64,000 bases of DNA from Pseudomonadota bacterium. GTDB taxonomy: Bacteria; Pseudomonadota; Gammaproteobacteria; Steroidobacterales; Steroidobacteraceae. Shown here in pieces: positions 35,971-44,226 of this stretch. Position 1 is the first letter of the stretch; each line of letters opens with the position of its first letter. The notes beneath the pieces were generated by a model. The model did no database searches. It saw nothing but the letters and a program-made list of their open reading frames with translations, and had not been told where the DNA came from. Where the stretch lies: the NCBI GenBank assembly GCA_021805865.1, contig JAJZDX010000010.1:62001-126000 (forward strand), in the 5' to 3' direction. The translations under genes were made by a program, and so were the position numbers.

Positions 35971-37275
35971 TCAGCATCCGGCCCGGCGCTGCCGTTCCTC
36001 CAGGCGCTCCTTCGCAGGGCCGGGCAGGGCGCGCTGCGAGGGGAAGATGATGCGCGCCCCGCGCCGGTAGCTCCAATAGGCCTCCGCCCAGTCGATGAGC
36101 ACGACGAGCCGGTTGCGGAATCCAATCAGGAAGTACACGTGGGCCGTGAGCCAGACCCACCAGGCAAGGAGGCCCGAGAGCCGGACACGGCCGAAGTCCG
36201 CCACCGCCGCCATCCGTCCGATGGTGGCGAGGGAGCCGTCGTGCCGGTAACGGAACGGCCCGATCGGGCGGCCCGCGAGCGCCGCGCGGATCGCCCGGGC
36301 GCAGTAGCGTCCCATCTGCTTCGCGGCCGGAGCGATCGCCGGGATCGCTCCGCTTTCCTCGGGCAGGCAGGCCAGGTCCCCGGCGACGAACACCTCGGGG
36401 TGGCCGAGGACCGAAAGACTCGTATTGACGCGTACCCGGCCGGCGCGGTCGGTGCCCACGCCGAGCGCTTTCCCGACCGGTGAGGCGGCAACGCCGGCGG
36501 CCCACAGCACCGTCCGCGCCGCGATCGACTCCTGCCCGATTCGTGCGCCGCGATCATCGAGATGCGTGACGGGCAGGCCCGTGCGCACGATGACCCCGAG
36601 CCGCTCGAGCTGGTGACGCGCTTTGATCGAGAGCGAGTCCGGGAATGCCGGCAGGACCCGGGGGCCCGCCTCCACCAGCAGGACTTTCGCCGTGGCCGGA
36701 TCGATCCGGCGGAACTCGCGCTTCAGCGTGTGGTGGGCGATCTCGGCCAGCGTGCCGGCCAGCTCGACGCCCGTGGCGCCCGCCCCGACGATCAGGAAGG
36801 TGAGCCACGCTTCCCGCTCCTCGGCATCCTCGGCGGCCTCGGCGCGCTCGAAGGCGGTGAGGATGCGCGTCCGGATGGCGAGCGCATCCTCGAGCGTCTT
36901 CAGTCCCGGCGCGTCTTGAGCCCACTCATCGTGACCGAAGTAGGCATGGGTGCTGCCGGTGGCCACGATCAGGTAGTCGTAGGGATGGGAAACGCCGTCG
37001 ACCTCAACCTCGCGCGCCTGCAAGTCGACCGAGCGGGCCTCGCCGAGCAGAACCGTGACGTTCGGCTGGTCGCGCAGGATGTGCCGCAGAGGCGCCGCGA
37101 TCGAGGGCGATGCCAGTCCGGCGGTGGCGACCTGATAGAGCAGCGGCTGGAAGGTGTGGTGGTTGTAGCGGTCGATGAGCACGATGTCGACCTCGGCGCC
37201 ATTCAGGCCGCGAACCGCCGACAGGCCGGCAAAGCCGCCACCGATGACGAGAACCTTGGGTCGCGAGGAGGTCAT
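35971..37275 (-). CDS. NADH dehydrogenase, type II-like (NDH-2)
   Basis: A 434-residue FAD enzyme starting at MTSSRPKVLVIGGGFAGLS. The first dinucleotide fold binds FAD (VIGGGFAGLSAVRGL); YNHHTFQPLLYQVATAGL is the typical NDH-2 stretch; a second fold IVGAGATGVELAGTLAEI binds NADH; VFVAGDLACLPEE is the second FAD contact. The C-terminal LTAHVYFLIGFRNRLVVLIDWAEAYWSYRRG is the amphipathic membrane-anchoring region seen in many proteobacterial homologues. It would pass electrons from NADH to quinone without proton pumping. The track start at 37317 (TTG) is rejected because it reads through the inverted repeat. Single gene, minus strand. Confidence 0.9.
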   Translation of the reverse strand: MTSSRPKVLVIGGGFAGLSAVRGLNGAEVDIVLIDRYNHHTFQPLLYQVATAGLASPSIAAPLRHILRDQPNVTVLLGEARSVDLQAREVEVDGVSHPYDYLIVATGSTHAYFGHDEWAQDAPGLKTLEDALAIRTRILTAFERAEAAEDAEEREAWLTFLIVGAGATGVELAGTLAEIAHHTLKREFRRIDPATAKVLLVEAGPRVLPAFPDSLSIKARHQLERLGVIVRTGLPVTHLDDRGARIGQESIAARTVLWAAGVAASPVGKALGVGTDRAGRVRVNTSLSVLGHPEVFVAGDLACLPEESGAIPAIAPAAKQMGRYCARAIRAALAGRPIGPFRYRHDGSLATIGRMAAVADFGRVRLSGLLAWWVWLTAHVYFLIGFRNRLVVLIDWAEAYWSYRRGARIIFPSQRALPGPAKERLEERQRRAGC

Positions 37276-37290
37276 GTGTCGATGCCCGCA

Positions 37291-37316
37291 CGCCCGTAGA
37301 GCTTGATGCGGCCACA
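37291..37316 (+). repeat. Inverted repeat, left arm (26 bp exact)
   Basis: CGCCCGTAGAGCTTGATGCG followed by GCCACA is repeated in reverse complement at 37899-37924; with one mismatch the match extends about 5 bp further outward. The arms flank the DUF190 gene. No target-site duplication is apparent. Confidence 0.8.
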
Positions 37317-37434
37317 ATGAGCAGTCCGTGGCCGCTTTGTCAATCAGATATGGCAGATCCTCGCCGGCGGGCTTCGAAGTGTCTCACGCCAGCAGCAATG
37401 TCGGGGTTGCGGCGCCCCCCGCGCAGAGGATCGT

Positions 37435-37788
37435 TCAGGGATTCTCCGCCACCACAGGGGGGTCTGCGGCATCCGGGTTCACCACCGCGAAGTGTGCCGG
37501 CGTGTAGGCGTAGAACAGGCGCACCTTCTCACGGTGCAGCAGCTCGAGCAGCTTCTGCGCCTCCTCCTGAGTCACGAGAAACTCCACCTCAACGGTGAGT
37601 GTGCCGGCGAGCTCGAAAAAGCGCGCCTCGTGCAGCATGTGATGGCGGCCGAAGCCGGCCATGGCCTTGAAGGCCGAGCCGCCGCGGATGCCGAGGTGAT
37701 TGCCCTGCTCGAGCAGCCACTCCCACACGAGCCTGCCGTGATGGCGATGGCTCTCGTGCACGTAGAAGCGGAAGAATGAGCCCTGCAT
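37435..37788 (-). CDS. DUF190 (UPF0166) family protein
   Basis: A 117-residue small cytosolic protein. I start at MQGSFFRFYVHES because GGAG lies 6 bases upstream of that ATG; MESLMQGS at 37800 lacks a ribosome site. It shows the DUF190 layout: a first strand FFRFYVHESHRHHGRLVWEWLLEQ, then GIRGGSAFKAMAGFGRHH, a third segment LTVEVEFLVTQEEAQKLLELL. These proteins share the ferredoxin-like fold of PII signalling proteins and often accompany CrcB fluoride channels, but no crcB is seen here. It lies between the arms of a 26-bp inverted repeat. Function unknown. Confidence 0.8.
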   Translation of the reverse strand: MQGSFFRFYVHESHRHHGRLVWEWLLEQGNHLGIRGGSAFKAMAGFGRHHMLHEARFFELAGTLTVEVEFLVTQEEAQKLLELLHREKVRLFYAYTPAHFAVVNPDAADPPVVAENP

Positions 37789-37898
37789 GAGCGACTCCAT
37801 TGCCGGAGAGTTTTTGCCTTCCGGCAGTCTATGCGGGCCCCGGCACTCGTTCAATCGACATTCGGCGCGCATCGCCGGGGCGGGCTCGCGATGTCGAA

Positions 37899-37924
37899 TG
37901 TGGCCGCATCAAGCTCTACGGGCG
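37899..37924 (-). repeat. Inverted repeat, right arm (26 bp exact)
   Basis: Reverse complement of 37291-37316. It lies 105 bp before the YajR-like gene and 110 bp before the DUF190 start codon, so it may also act as a protein-binding site for the surrounding promoters. Confidence 0.8.
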
Positions 37925-38029
37925 GGCGGCGGTTGGCTCACCGGTGCCGGATACCCGGCTGGCGCATGCCGGCCGATCGAAGTAAGCTCGAAAATCCGCT
38001 GTTCCCGAGCCGGATACCCTCAAACCCTG

Positions 38030-39391
38030 ATGGAAAAGAAAGAGCTGCGCGCCGCCGCCTCGCTCGCCTCCGTGTTCTCGGTGCGCTTGCTGGGACTGTT
38101 CATGATCTACCCGGTGTTCGCGACCTTGGCGCGGCATTTGCCCGGGGCGAGCCCCTACACCATCGGGCTTGCACTCGGCATCTACGGCCTGACGCAGGGC
38201 CTGCTGCAGATGCCTTTCGGGCTGCTCTCGGACCGTCTCGGGCGCAAGGGAATGATCGTCCTCGGCCTGGTGCTGTTCGGCCTCGGCAGCGCCGTGGCGG
38301 CCAGCGCCCACACCATCGAGGGGGTGATCTGGGGTCGGGCGCTTCAGGGCTCGGGCGCCGTGGGCTCGGTGATACTGGCGACGGTGGCGGATCTGACCGC
38401 CGAGGACAACCGCACCAAGGCCATGGCCATGGTCGGCATGACGGTCGGCCTGTCCTTCCTGGTGGCCATCATCGCCGGGCCGGTGGTCGGAGGATGGGTC
38501 GGCATGAGCGGCATCTTCTGGCTGATGATGGGGTTGGCCGGGGTCGGCATCGTGATCACGCTGTTCATCGTGCCCCCGCCGCCGCGTCTCGGCGTGCATC
38601 GCGATGCGGAGGCGGTGCCGGCAATGATCGGCTCGACTCTGAGGGACCGGGAGCTGTTGCGGCTCGACTTCGGTATTTTCGCCCTGCACGCCATGCTCAC
38701 GGCGAGCTTTCTGGTGGTGCCGGCGCTGTTTGCCGCCACGCTTGGGATAAAGGCCCGCTCCGACTGGGTCGTGTACCTGCCGGTGCTGTTGGTGTCGGTG
38801 GCGGTCATGGTGCCGGCGATCATCGTGGGGGAGCGCTTCCGGTGCATGAAGACGGTGCTCGTGGCGGCGGTGGCGGCGCTCGCGGCGAGTCAGTTCATGC
38901 TGGCCGCGGACGGAGGGGCCCAATGGGTCCTGCTCTCGGGGTTGACGCTGTTCTTCGCGGCGTTCAACGTGATGGAGGCGAGCCTGCCCTCGCTCATCAC
39001 CAAGATCGCCCCGGCGACCTCCAAGGGCACGGCCACCGGCGTGTATTCGAGCGCGCAGTTCCTCGGCATCTTCGTCGGCGGCGTGGTGGGCGGCTGGGTA
39101 CACCAGACCCTCGGCGCCGCCGCCGTCTTCGAGGCCGCCGGCGGGCTCGCGCTGCTGTGGCTGCTGGTCGCGGCCACCATGCGCCGCCCGAGCTATCTCA
39201 CCACGCGGCTCGTGCGCATCGGCTCGGGCGCGGACGCCAGCCGGCTCTCGGCGCGGCTGCTGCAGGTGCCCGGCGTGTCCGAGGCCGTCGTCGTTCCGGA
39301 GGAGGGTGTCGCCTATCTCAAGGTGGACTCGACGCGCTTCGACAAGCAGCAGGCCGAGACGGTGGCCGGCGCCGCCGCCGTGCCGGTGTGA
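38030..39391 (+). CDS. MFS transporter, YajR-like with C-terminal YAM domain
   Basis: A 453-residue transporter starting at MEKKELRAAASLASVFSVRLLGLFMIYPVF, which matches the start of E. coli YajR (first helix with R-L-L-G-L-F-M). Twelve hydrophobic segments are visible; motif A is GLLSDRLGRKGM between TM2 and TM3. After the last helix the C-terminal ~70 residues (LVRIGSGADASRLSARLLQVPGVSEAVVVPEEGVAYLKVDSTRFD) form the ferredoxin-like YAM domain diagnostic of YajR. Exported substrate is unknown in the family. It stands alone and is followed by a hairpin at 39433. Confidence 0.88.
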   Translation: MEKKELRAAASLASVFSVRLLGLFMIYPVFATLARHLPGASPYTIGLALGIYGLTQGLLQMPFGLLSDRLGRKGMIVLGLVLFGLGSAVAASAHTIEGVIWGRALQGSGAVGSVILATVADLTAEDNRTKAMAMVGMTVGLSFLVAIIAGPVVGGWVGMSGIFWLMMGLAGVGIVITLFIVPPPPRLGVHRDAEAVPAMIGSTLRDRELLRLDFGIFALHAMLTASFLVVPALFAATLGIKARSDWVVYLPVLLVSVAVMVPAIIVGERFRCMKTVLVAAVAALAASQFMLAADGGAQWVLLSGLTLFFAAFNVMEASLPSLITKIAPATSKGTATGVYSSAQFLGIFVGGVVGGWVHQTLGAAAVFEAAGGLALLWLLVAATMRRPSYLTTRLVRIGSGADASRLSARLLQVPGVSEAVVVPEEGVAYLKVDSTRFDKQQAETVAGAAAVPV

Positions 39392-39432
39392 GACGCATTC
39401 GGGGTGACTTGACCTCGGCTCGCGCACCGGCG

Positions 39433-39452
39433 CCGGCCCGATTGCGGGCCGG
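39433..39452 (+). terminator. Hairpin downstream of the YajR-like gene
   Basis: CCGGCCCG and CGGGCCGG enclose the loop ATTG, 41 bp after the stop codon. There is no T-tract, so it is a weak terminator candidate. Confidence 0.35.
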
Positions 39453-39518
39453 TATCGCGGAGCGGTAGGCTGCACGAGGATCGTCCGTCACGCGGGCGGC
39501 GAAAAAAGGGGGAAGGCG

Positions 39519-40094
39519 ATGAGATACCGTGTCTGGTGCGCCATTGCGATCCTGGTGCTGGCGGGGACCGGTGCCGCCCGGGCGGGTGAGTGCGATGGCG
39601 TGTCCTTCCCCGATCACATCAGCGTGCAGGGGCAGGGCCTCACGCTGAACGGCCTGGGGCTGCGCAGGGCCACCTGGTTCGGGATCAAGGTGTACGTCGG
39701 GGCGCTTTATCTGAAGCATCCCTCCAGGGATGCCGCAGCCATCCTGAGCGCCGATGAGCCCAGCGAGATCGTGCTGCATTTCCTCTGGAGCGTCAGCACC
39801 GCGGAGCTGCGAGGTGCCTGGCGCGACGGATTTGCCAACAGCGCCCCGGGGGAGCGCGCGCAGTTGCGGGGCCGTATCGAGCAGCTCAATGGCTGGATGA
39901 AGGGCGTGAAGTCCGGCGAGCGCATGGTCTTCGTGCGCATCCCGGGACAGGGTATCCGATACTTTCTCGACGGAACGCTCAAGGGCACGATCAAGGGGCG
40001 GGACTTCGCGCAGGCCTTCCTTGGGATCTGGCTGGGTCCGAAGCCCCCGGGCCGGCGGCTGAAAGCCGGATTGCTCGGGGGGAAATGCGAGTAG
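39519..40094 (+). CDS. Chalcone isomerase-like exported protein
   Basis: A 191-residue protein with a strong ribosome site (GGGGGAAGG) and a Sec signal peptide (VWCAIAILVLAGTGAARAG). The mature part begins CDGVSFPDHISVQGQGLTLNGLGLRRATWFGIKVYVGALYL, typical of bacterial periplasmic chalcone-isomerase-like proteins, followed by EIVLHFLWSVSTAELRGAWRDGF and a Gly-Thr-Ile-Lys-Gly strand near the end. Bacterial members are not known to act on flavonoids; fatty-acid binding has been suggested for some CHI-fold relatives. It converges with queD. Confidence 0.82.
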   Translation: MRYRVWCAIAILVLAGTGAARAGECDGVSFPDHISVQGQGLTLNGLGLRRATWFGIKVYVGALYLKHPSRDAAAILSADEPSEIVLHFLWSVSTAELRGAWRDGFANSAPGERAQLRGRIEQLNGWMKGVKSGERMVFVRIPGQGIRYFLDGTLKGTIKGRDFAQAFLGIWLGPKPPGRRLKAGLLGGKCE

Positions 40095-40128
40095 CGCCCG
40101 CGCGAGCGCCGCCGGGCCCGACAGGCTC

Positions 40129-40482
40129 CTAGCCCCGGTACTCACAGCCGCTCGAGCAGGTCTCCCGGATGGTGATGCGGCTCAGTGCCGGGAGCCGGGG
40201 CTTGAGCCGCTCCCAGACCCATTGCGCCAGGTGCTCGCTGGTCGGGTTCTCGAGCCCCGGGACCTCGTTGAGGTAGCGGTGGTCGAGCGCCTCGTGCAGG
40301 GGGGCGAAGGCCGTCTTCAGCGCCGAGAAATCGCACACCCAGCCCAGGACCGGATCGACCGGACCCTCGACGTGAACGCCGATGCGGAAGGAGTGCCCGT
40401 GCAGGCGGGCGCACTTGTGGCCGGGCGGGACGCCCGGCAGGCGATGGGCCGCCTCGATGCGGAATTCCTTGAAGATCTCCAT
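40129..40482 (-). CDS. queD: 6-carboxy-5,6,7,8-tetrahydropterin synthase (QueD)
   Basis: A 117-residue enzyme of the queuosine/7-deazaguanine pathway that converts dihydroneopterin triphosphate to carboxytetrahydropterin. The sequence follows E. coli QueD closely: EAAHRLPGVPPGHKCARLHGHSF gives the zinc ligands His13, His28 and His30 and the catalytic Cys24; GWVCDFSALK, LDHRYLNEVPGLENPTSEHLA and RETCSSGCEYRG complete the signature. I use the ATG at 40482; a GTG three codons upstream is also open. No other queuosine genes are in the window. Confidence 0.95.
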   Translation of the reverse strand: MEIFKEFRIEAAHRLPGVPPGHKCARLHGHSFRIGVHVEGPVDPVLGWVCDFSALKTAFAPLHEALDHRYLNEVPGLENPTSEHLAQWVWERLKPRLPALSRITIRETCSSGCEYRG

Positions 40483-40718
40483 CCCCGGCACTGTACCGGA
40501 TCACAGGATGGCGCACGAGTTGGCTCCGGGGGAAAGATTTGGCCCCAGGGAATCGCCCGCTTGGCGTAGCCTATTTGGGGGCGCATGGCGGACCTCGGTC
40601 ACGCCTCGCGCCGGCGGCGTGCAAAAGGCGCGACTCTTGCACTCCGCTCGCCACCTTTGGCGGCGGGCACGTTGCCGTGCCCAGGCTTCGTGCTTCAGGG
40701 TCGCGCCAGGGCGAAGTA

Positions 40719-41948
40719 ATGACTATGACCACCCGCTTCCGGCCAATGGTGCTGATCGCCACGGTATTCTGGATCTACGTGGCGCTCTCCGACGTGCTGT
40801 ACGCGAACCGGATGCAGGCGAGCCTCACCGCCATGCATGTGGGGCATCTGTTCGCTCCGTGGCGGGCACGACTCCTGCAGCACCTGTTTCTTTACCCGGC
40901 GCTGCTCGCGTGCATGTGGGCCTCGCTCACCCTGGGCTGGCAGCCGATCCTGCGCCGCCTGCCGCTTCAGATCCTGCTCGGAGCGGGTTTTGCGGCGCTC
41001 GGGGAGCCGAGCCTGTGGCTCGGGCTATCGGCGCTGATCGGCTTCCATCAGGCGACGTACGCGTTTTTGAGCGGAGTTCGCCCCGGGACGCCGCTCTCCA
41101 TCGTCCCGGTGCTGGAGGTCTGGGTGGCGAGCTCCACCAGCTTCCTGCTGACCTACGGCTTTGGACTGGCGCTGGTGACGGGGTTCGACGTCTATCACCG
41201 GCTGCGTGATACACAGATTCGCTCCGCGGCCCTCGAGCGCGCGCTCTCGGCGGCGCACCTGGCGGCGCTGCGGATGCAGCTCTCGCCGCACTCGCTGTTC
41301 AACCTGCTCAATACCATCCATAGCCAGATCGACTGGGACCCCTCCGATGCGCGCAGCATGATCGTGCAGCTGGCGGACCTGCTTCGGCGCCTGCTGCACG
41401 CCGGCGAGCGGGAGTTCTCCCGCCTCTCCGACGAGCTGCAGTTCGCGCGGCTGTATCTGACGCTGCAGCAGCGGCGTTTCTCCGATCGGCTCACGGTGCT
41501 CGTGCCGGAGCCCGAGGGACTGCCCGCGGCCTGGGTGCCGAGCCTCATCCTGCAGCCGCTCATCGAGAACGCCGTGGTCCATGGCCTCGCCCACCACCTG
41601 GGTGAGGTCGAGATCCGCGTGGAGGCGTGCGCTTCGCAGGAATGGCTGTGGCTGCGGGTCTCCAACACCCTGATGGCCGGGGAGCCGGGGCGCGGCGATG
41701 GCATCGGCTTGAAAAACGTGCGCGAGCGGCTCTCGATCCAGTTCGGCGGGCGCGCCTCCTTCGAGGCGGCACCCAGCGCCGATGGCCGATGGCTCGCCGA
41801 GATCCGCCTGCCCCTTCTCGCCGATGTCGTTGAATCCGCGCGCCAGGAGGCAGGGCGGCCGCCGCGGGCGAACCGTGCTGTGGAGCGGCCTGAGCCGGGC
41901 GGGCGGGCGGGCAGCCTCGTGATGGTGGAGAAGCTCCGTGCGGGCTGA
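40719..41948 (+). CDS. LytS/AlgZ-type sensor histidine kinase
   Basis: A 409-residue membrane kinase from MTMTTRFRPMVLIA. About four membrane helices in the first 190 residues (VFWIYVALSDVLYA, LFLYPALLACMWASLTL, FGLALVTGF) precede a short coil and the His_kinase domain of LytS type: LRMQLSPHSLFNLLNTIHSQI (the usual NPHFLFN reads SPHSLFN) and an HATPase domain with LQPLIENAVVHGL and GDGIGLKNVRERL. Kinases of this class normally sit beside a LytTR response regulator; none is near. Instead it overlaps the next gene, an MFS transporter, by 11 bp. The C-terminal tail after the HATPase domain is Arg/Pro-rich. Confidence 0.85.
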   Translation: MTMTTRFRPMVLIATVFWIYVALSDVLYANRMQASLTAMHVGHLFAPWRARLLQHLFLYPALLACMWASLTLGWQPILRRLPLQILLGAGFAALGEPSLWLGLSALIGFHQATYAFLSGVRPGTPLSIVPVLEVWVASSTSFLLTYGFGLALVTGFDVYHRLRDTQIRSAALERALSAAHLAALRMQLSPHSLFNLLNTIHSQIDWDPSDARSMIVQLADLLRRLLHAGEREFSRLSDELQFARLYLTLQQRRFSDRLTVLVPEPEGLPAAWVPSLILQPLIENAVVHGLAHHLGEVEIRVEACASQEWLWLRVSNTLMAGEPGRGDGIGLKNVRERLSIQFGGRASFEAAPSADGRWLAEIRLPLLADVVESARQEAGRPPRANRAVERPEPGGRAGSLVMVEKLRAG

Positions 41949-43242
41949 GGAGGATGCGGCGTCCGACGCATCGCACACCCTGCGGCGCGCCTCGGTACTC
42001 TCGCTCGGGGCGCTGACCGGCGTCAACCTGCTCAATTATCTCGACCGCTACGTGGTCTCGGCGCTCTTGCCGGCGTTGAAGCGCGCGCCCATGGGGCTCG
42101 ACGATCTGCAGCTCGGCACGCTGATGAGCGGCTTTCTCATCGTGTACCTGCTCGCGGCGCCGATTTTCGGGCGCCTGGGCGATCGGGGCTCACGCACCCG
42201 CCCGATCGCCATCGGGGTGTTCCTCTGGAGCCTGGCCACGGGGCTCTCGGGCCTGGCGGGCAACTACCTGCAGCTGCTCGGGGCCCGCGCCGCGGTGGGG
42301 ATCGGCGAGGCGGCCTACGGCACGATCGCGCCCTCGCTGCTCGCCGACTACTTCGTGCCACGCACCCGCGGGCGGGCGTTCGCGGTGTTCAACATGGCGA
42401 TCCCGGTCGGCGCGGCGCTCGGTTACATCGTCGGGGGCATCATCCTGGCGCATTACGGCTGGCGCGCGGCGTTCTACGTGGCGGGAATTCCCGGGTTGCT
42501 GCTGGCAGTGTGGATCTGGCGCCTGCCCGATCCGCCGCGCGGCTCCGCAGACTCAGATGACGTCTCGATCGCCGCGGGTGCCGGCGTGGCACTGGCCGTG
42601 AAGCCGGGATCCTGGGCCGTCTATCCGCGGCTGCTGCGCCAGCGGCCCTACCTGCTCACCGTGCTCGGCTACGCCGCCTACACCTTCGCCCTTGGCGGCA
42701 TGGCGTTCTGGATGCCGACGTTCCTCGAGCAGGTCCGCGGCGTTCCGACTGTCGAGGCCACCGCGGGCTTCGGCGCCATCATCGTCGTCACCGGATTCCT
42801 CGGCACCTTCGTCGGCGGGTGGCTGGGGGACTGGGGGCTGAAGTTCTCCCGCCAGGCCTACCTCTGGATGTCGGCCTGGGCCACTCTGCTGGCGGTGCCG
42901 GCGGCCTATCTGGCGCTCGCCTCGGGCAGGCCCGAGGTGTTCTACAGCGCGCTCGTCGTGGCCGAGCTGCTGCTGTTCATGTCCACCGGTCCGATCAACA
43001 CGGCCATCGTCAACCTGGTCAGCCCCGCGCAGAGGGCCTGCGCCGTGGCGCTCAGCATCTTCGTCATCCATGCGCTGGGGGATGTCATTTCCCCCTCGAT
43101 CATCGGCGGTGTATCGGACATGACCTCGCTCGCAGCGGCGGTCATGATCGTGCCGTTCGCGGTCGCGGTGAGCGGGGTGCTGTGGCTGTTGGCCGCGAGA
43201 GCCGATGCGCAAGCCCTCGCCGGGTCCGGCGCTGCGGCGTAG
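41938..43242 (+). CDS. MFS transporter, spinster (Spns)-like
   Basis: A 434-residue transporter with a GTG start inside the end of the kinase gene and GGAGAAG upstream. LGALTGVNLLNYLDRYVVSALLPALK at TM1 is the spinster-family signature; motif A is FGRLGDRGSRTRPI, and TM4 shows GARAAVGIGEAAYGTIAPSLLADYF. Bacterial Spns proteins are proton-coupled exporters or importers of lysophospholipids and other amphiphiles. The substrate here is unknown. Translational coupling with a sensor kinase suggests that the kinase and transporter act together. Confidence 0.88.
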   Translation: MRAEEDAASDASHTLRRASVLSLGALTGVNLLNYLDRYVVSALLPALKRAPMGLDDLQLGTLMSGFLIVYLLAAPIFGRLGDRGSRTRPIAIGVFLWSLATGLSGLAGNYLQLLGARAAVGIGEAAYGTIAPSLLADYFVPRTRGRAFAVFNMAIPVGAALGYIVGGIILAHYGWRAAFYVAGIPGLLLAVWIWRLPDPPRGSADSDDVSIAAGAGVALAVKPGSWAVYPRLLRQRPYLLTVLGYAAYTFALGGMAFWMPTFLEQVRGVPTVEATAGFGAIIVVTGFLGTFVGGWLGDWGLKFSRQAYLWMSAWATLLAVPAAYLALASGRPEVFYSALVVAELLLFMSTGPINTAIVNLVSPAQRACAVALSIFVIHALGDVISPSIIGGVSDMTSLAAAVMIVPFAVAVSGVLWLLAARADAQALAGSGAAA

Positions 43243-43256
43243 GGGCGGTGGCGGGC

Positions 43257-44072
43257 TCAGCGGGCGACGAACGCCCGCTCGATGACGTAATCGCCGGCCT
43301 CGCCGATGTGCGGCGACATCTGAAAGCCGCGCGCATCGAGCAGGGTGCAGGTGTCGGTGAGCATGGCGGGGCTGCCGCAGAGCATGGCCCGGTCCTCGGC
43401 CGGATCGAGCGGCGGGAGCCCGAGGTCATAGGAGAGCCTTGCGGACTCGATGAGGGTGGTGAGGCGCCCGCGATGGACGTGCGGCTCGCGCGTCACCGCC
43501 GGGTAGTACAGCAGCTTCTTGCGCACCCACTCGCCGAGGAACTCGTGGGATTTGAGCTCCTCGATGCGGTGCTTCACCACGGCGCTCTCGCGAGCCCAGC
43601 GCACTCCGTGCACGAAGACCACCCGCTCGAAGCGCTCGTAGGTCTCGGGGTCCTTGATCACGCTCATGAAGGGCGCCGCGCCGGTGCCGGTGCAGAGCAG
43701 GTACAGACGCTTGCCGGGCTTCAGATCGTGCAGCACCAGGGTGCCGGTCGGTTTGCGGCTGACCAGCACCTCATCGCCCTCGCGGATGTGCTGCAGGCGC
43801 GAGGTCAGCGGGCCGTCGGGCACCTTGATGCTGAGGAATTCCAGGTGTTCCTCGTGGTTGGCGCTGGCGATGCTGTAGGCGCGCAGCAAGGGGCGGGAGT
43901 CCACATGCAGCCCCACCATGACGAATTGCCCGTTCTCGAACCGCAGGCCCGCATCCCGTGTCGTGGTGAACGTGAACTGCGTGTCGGTCCAGTGCCTGAC
44001 CGTGAGAACTCGCTCGCTGCCGAATGCCGCCAAGAGGATCCACCTGTGTGCGGGAATTTCCAGGGCGCGCAT
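43257..44072 (-). CDS. fpr: Ferredoxin-NADP+ reductase (Fpr)
   Basis: A 271-residue FAD enzyme that exchanges electrons between NADPH and ferredoxin or flavodoxin. The motifs follow proteobacterial subclass I Fpr: ERVLTVRHWTDTQFTFTTTRD, the FAD site RAYSIAS, PDGPLTSRLQHI, LVSRKPTGTLVL, the NADP site CTGTGAAPFMSVI, REPHVHRGRLTTLI, AMLCGSPAML, and the end YVIERAFVAR. The first 15 residues before GSERVLTV look like a non-conserved extension. In other bacteria fpr supports oxidative-stress defence and Fe-S assembly. It is divergent from the SDR gene. Confidence 0.93.
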   Translation of the reverse strand: MRALEIPAHRWILLAAFGSERVLTVRHWTDTQFTFTTTRDAGLRFENGQFVMVGLHVDSRPLLRAYSIASANHEEHLEFLSIKVPDGPLTSRLQHIREGDEVLVSRKPTGTLVLHDLKPGKRLYLLCTGTGAAPFMSVIKDPETYERFERVVFVHGVRWARESAVVKHRIEELKSHEFLGEWVRKKLLYYPAVTREPHVHRGRLTTLIESARLSYDLGLPPLDPAEDRAMLCGSPAMLTDTCTLLDARGFQMSPHIGEAGDYVIERAFVAR

Positions 44073-44226
44073 TCTAGCGGGGCGAGGCCGCCGCCGGGGC
44101 GCTTTTGCGCTATTCCCTCATAATCCTGCGGTATATACCGAGGAACTCCGGCGCAGGCAGGAGGCGGTGGCTGATATCATCGGGCGAACGCCGCATTGCG
44201 CGCGCTTCGCTCGGCAGGGGGGACTC

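Noticed and set aside
37275-37317. TTG start giving NDH-2 an extra MWPHQALRA... N-terminus
   Set aside because: The extension is encoded by the inverted repeat; the same peptide appears in the spurious upstream extension of the YajR-like ORF. MTSSRPKVLVIGGG is the natural start.
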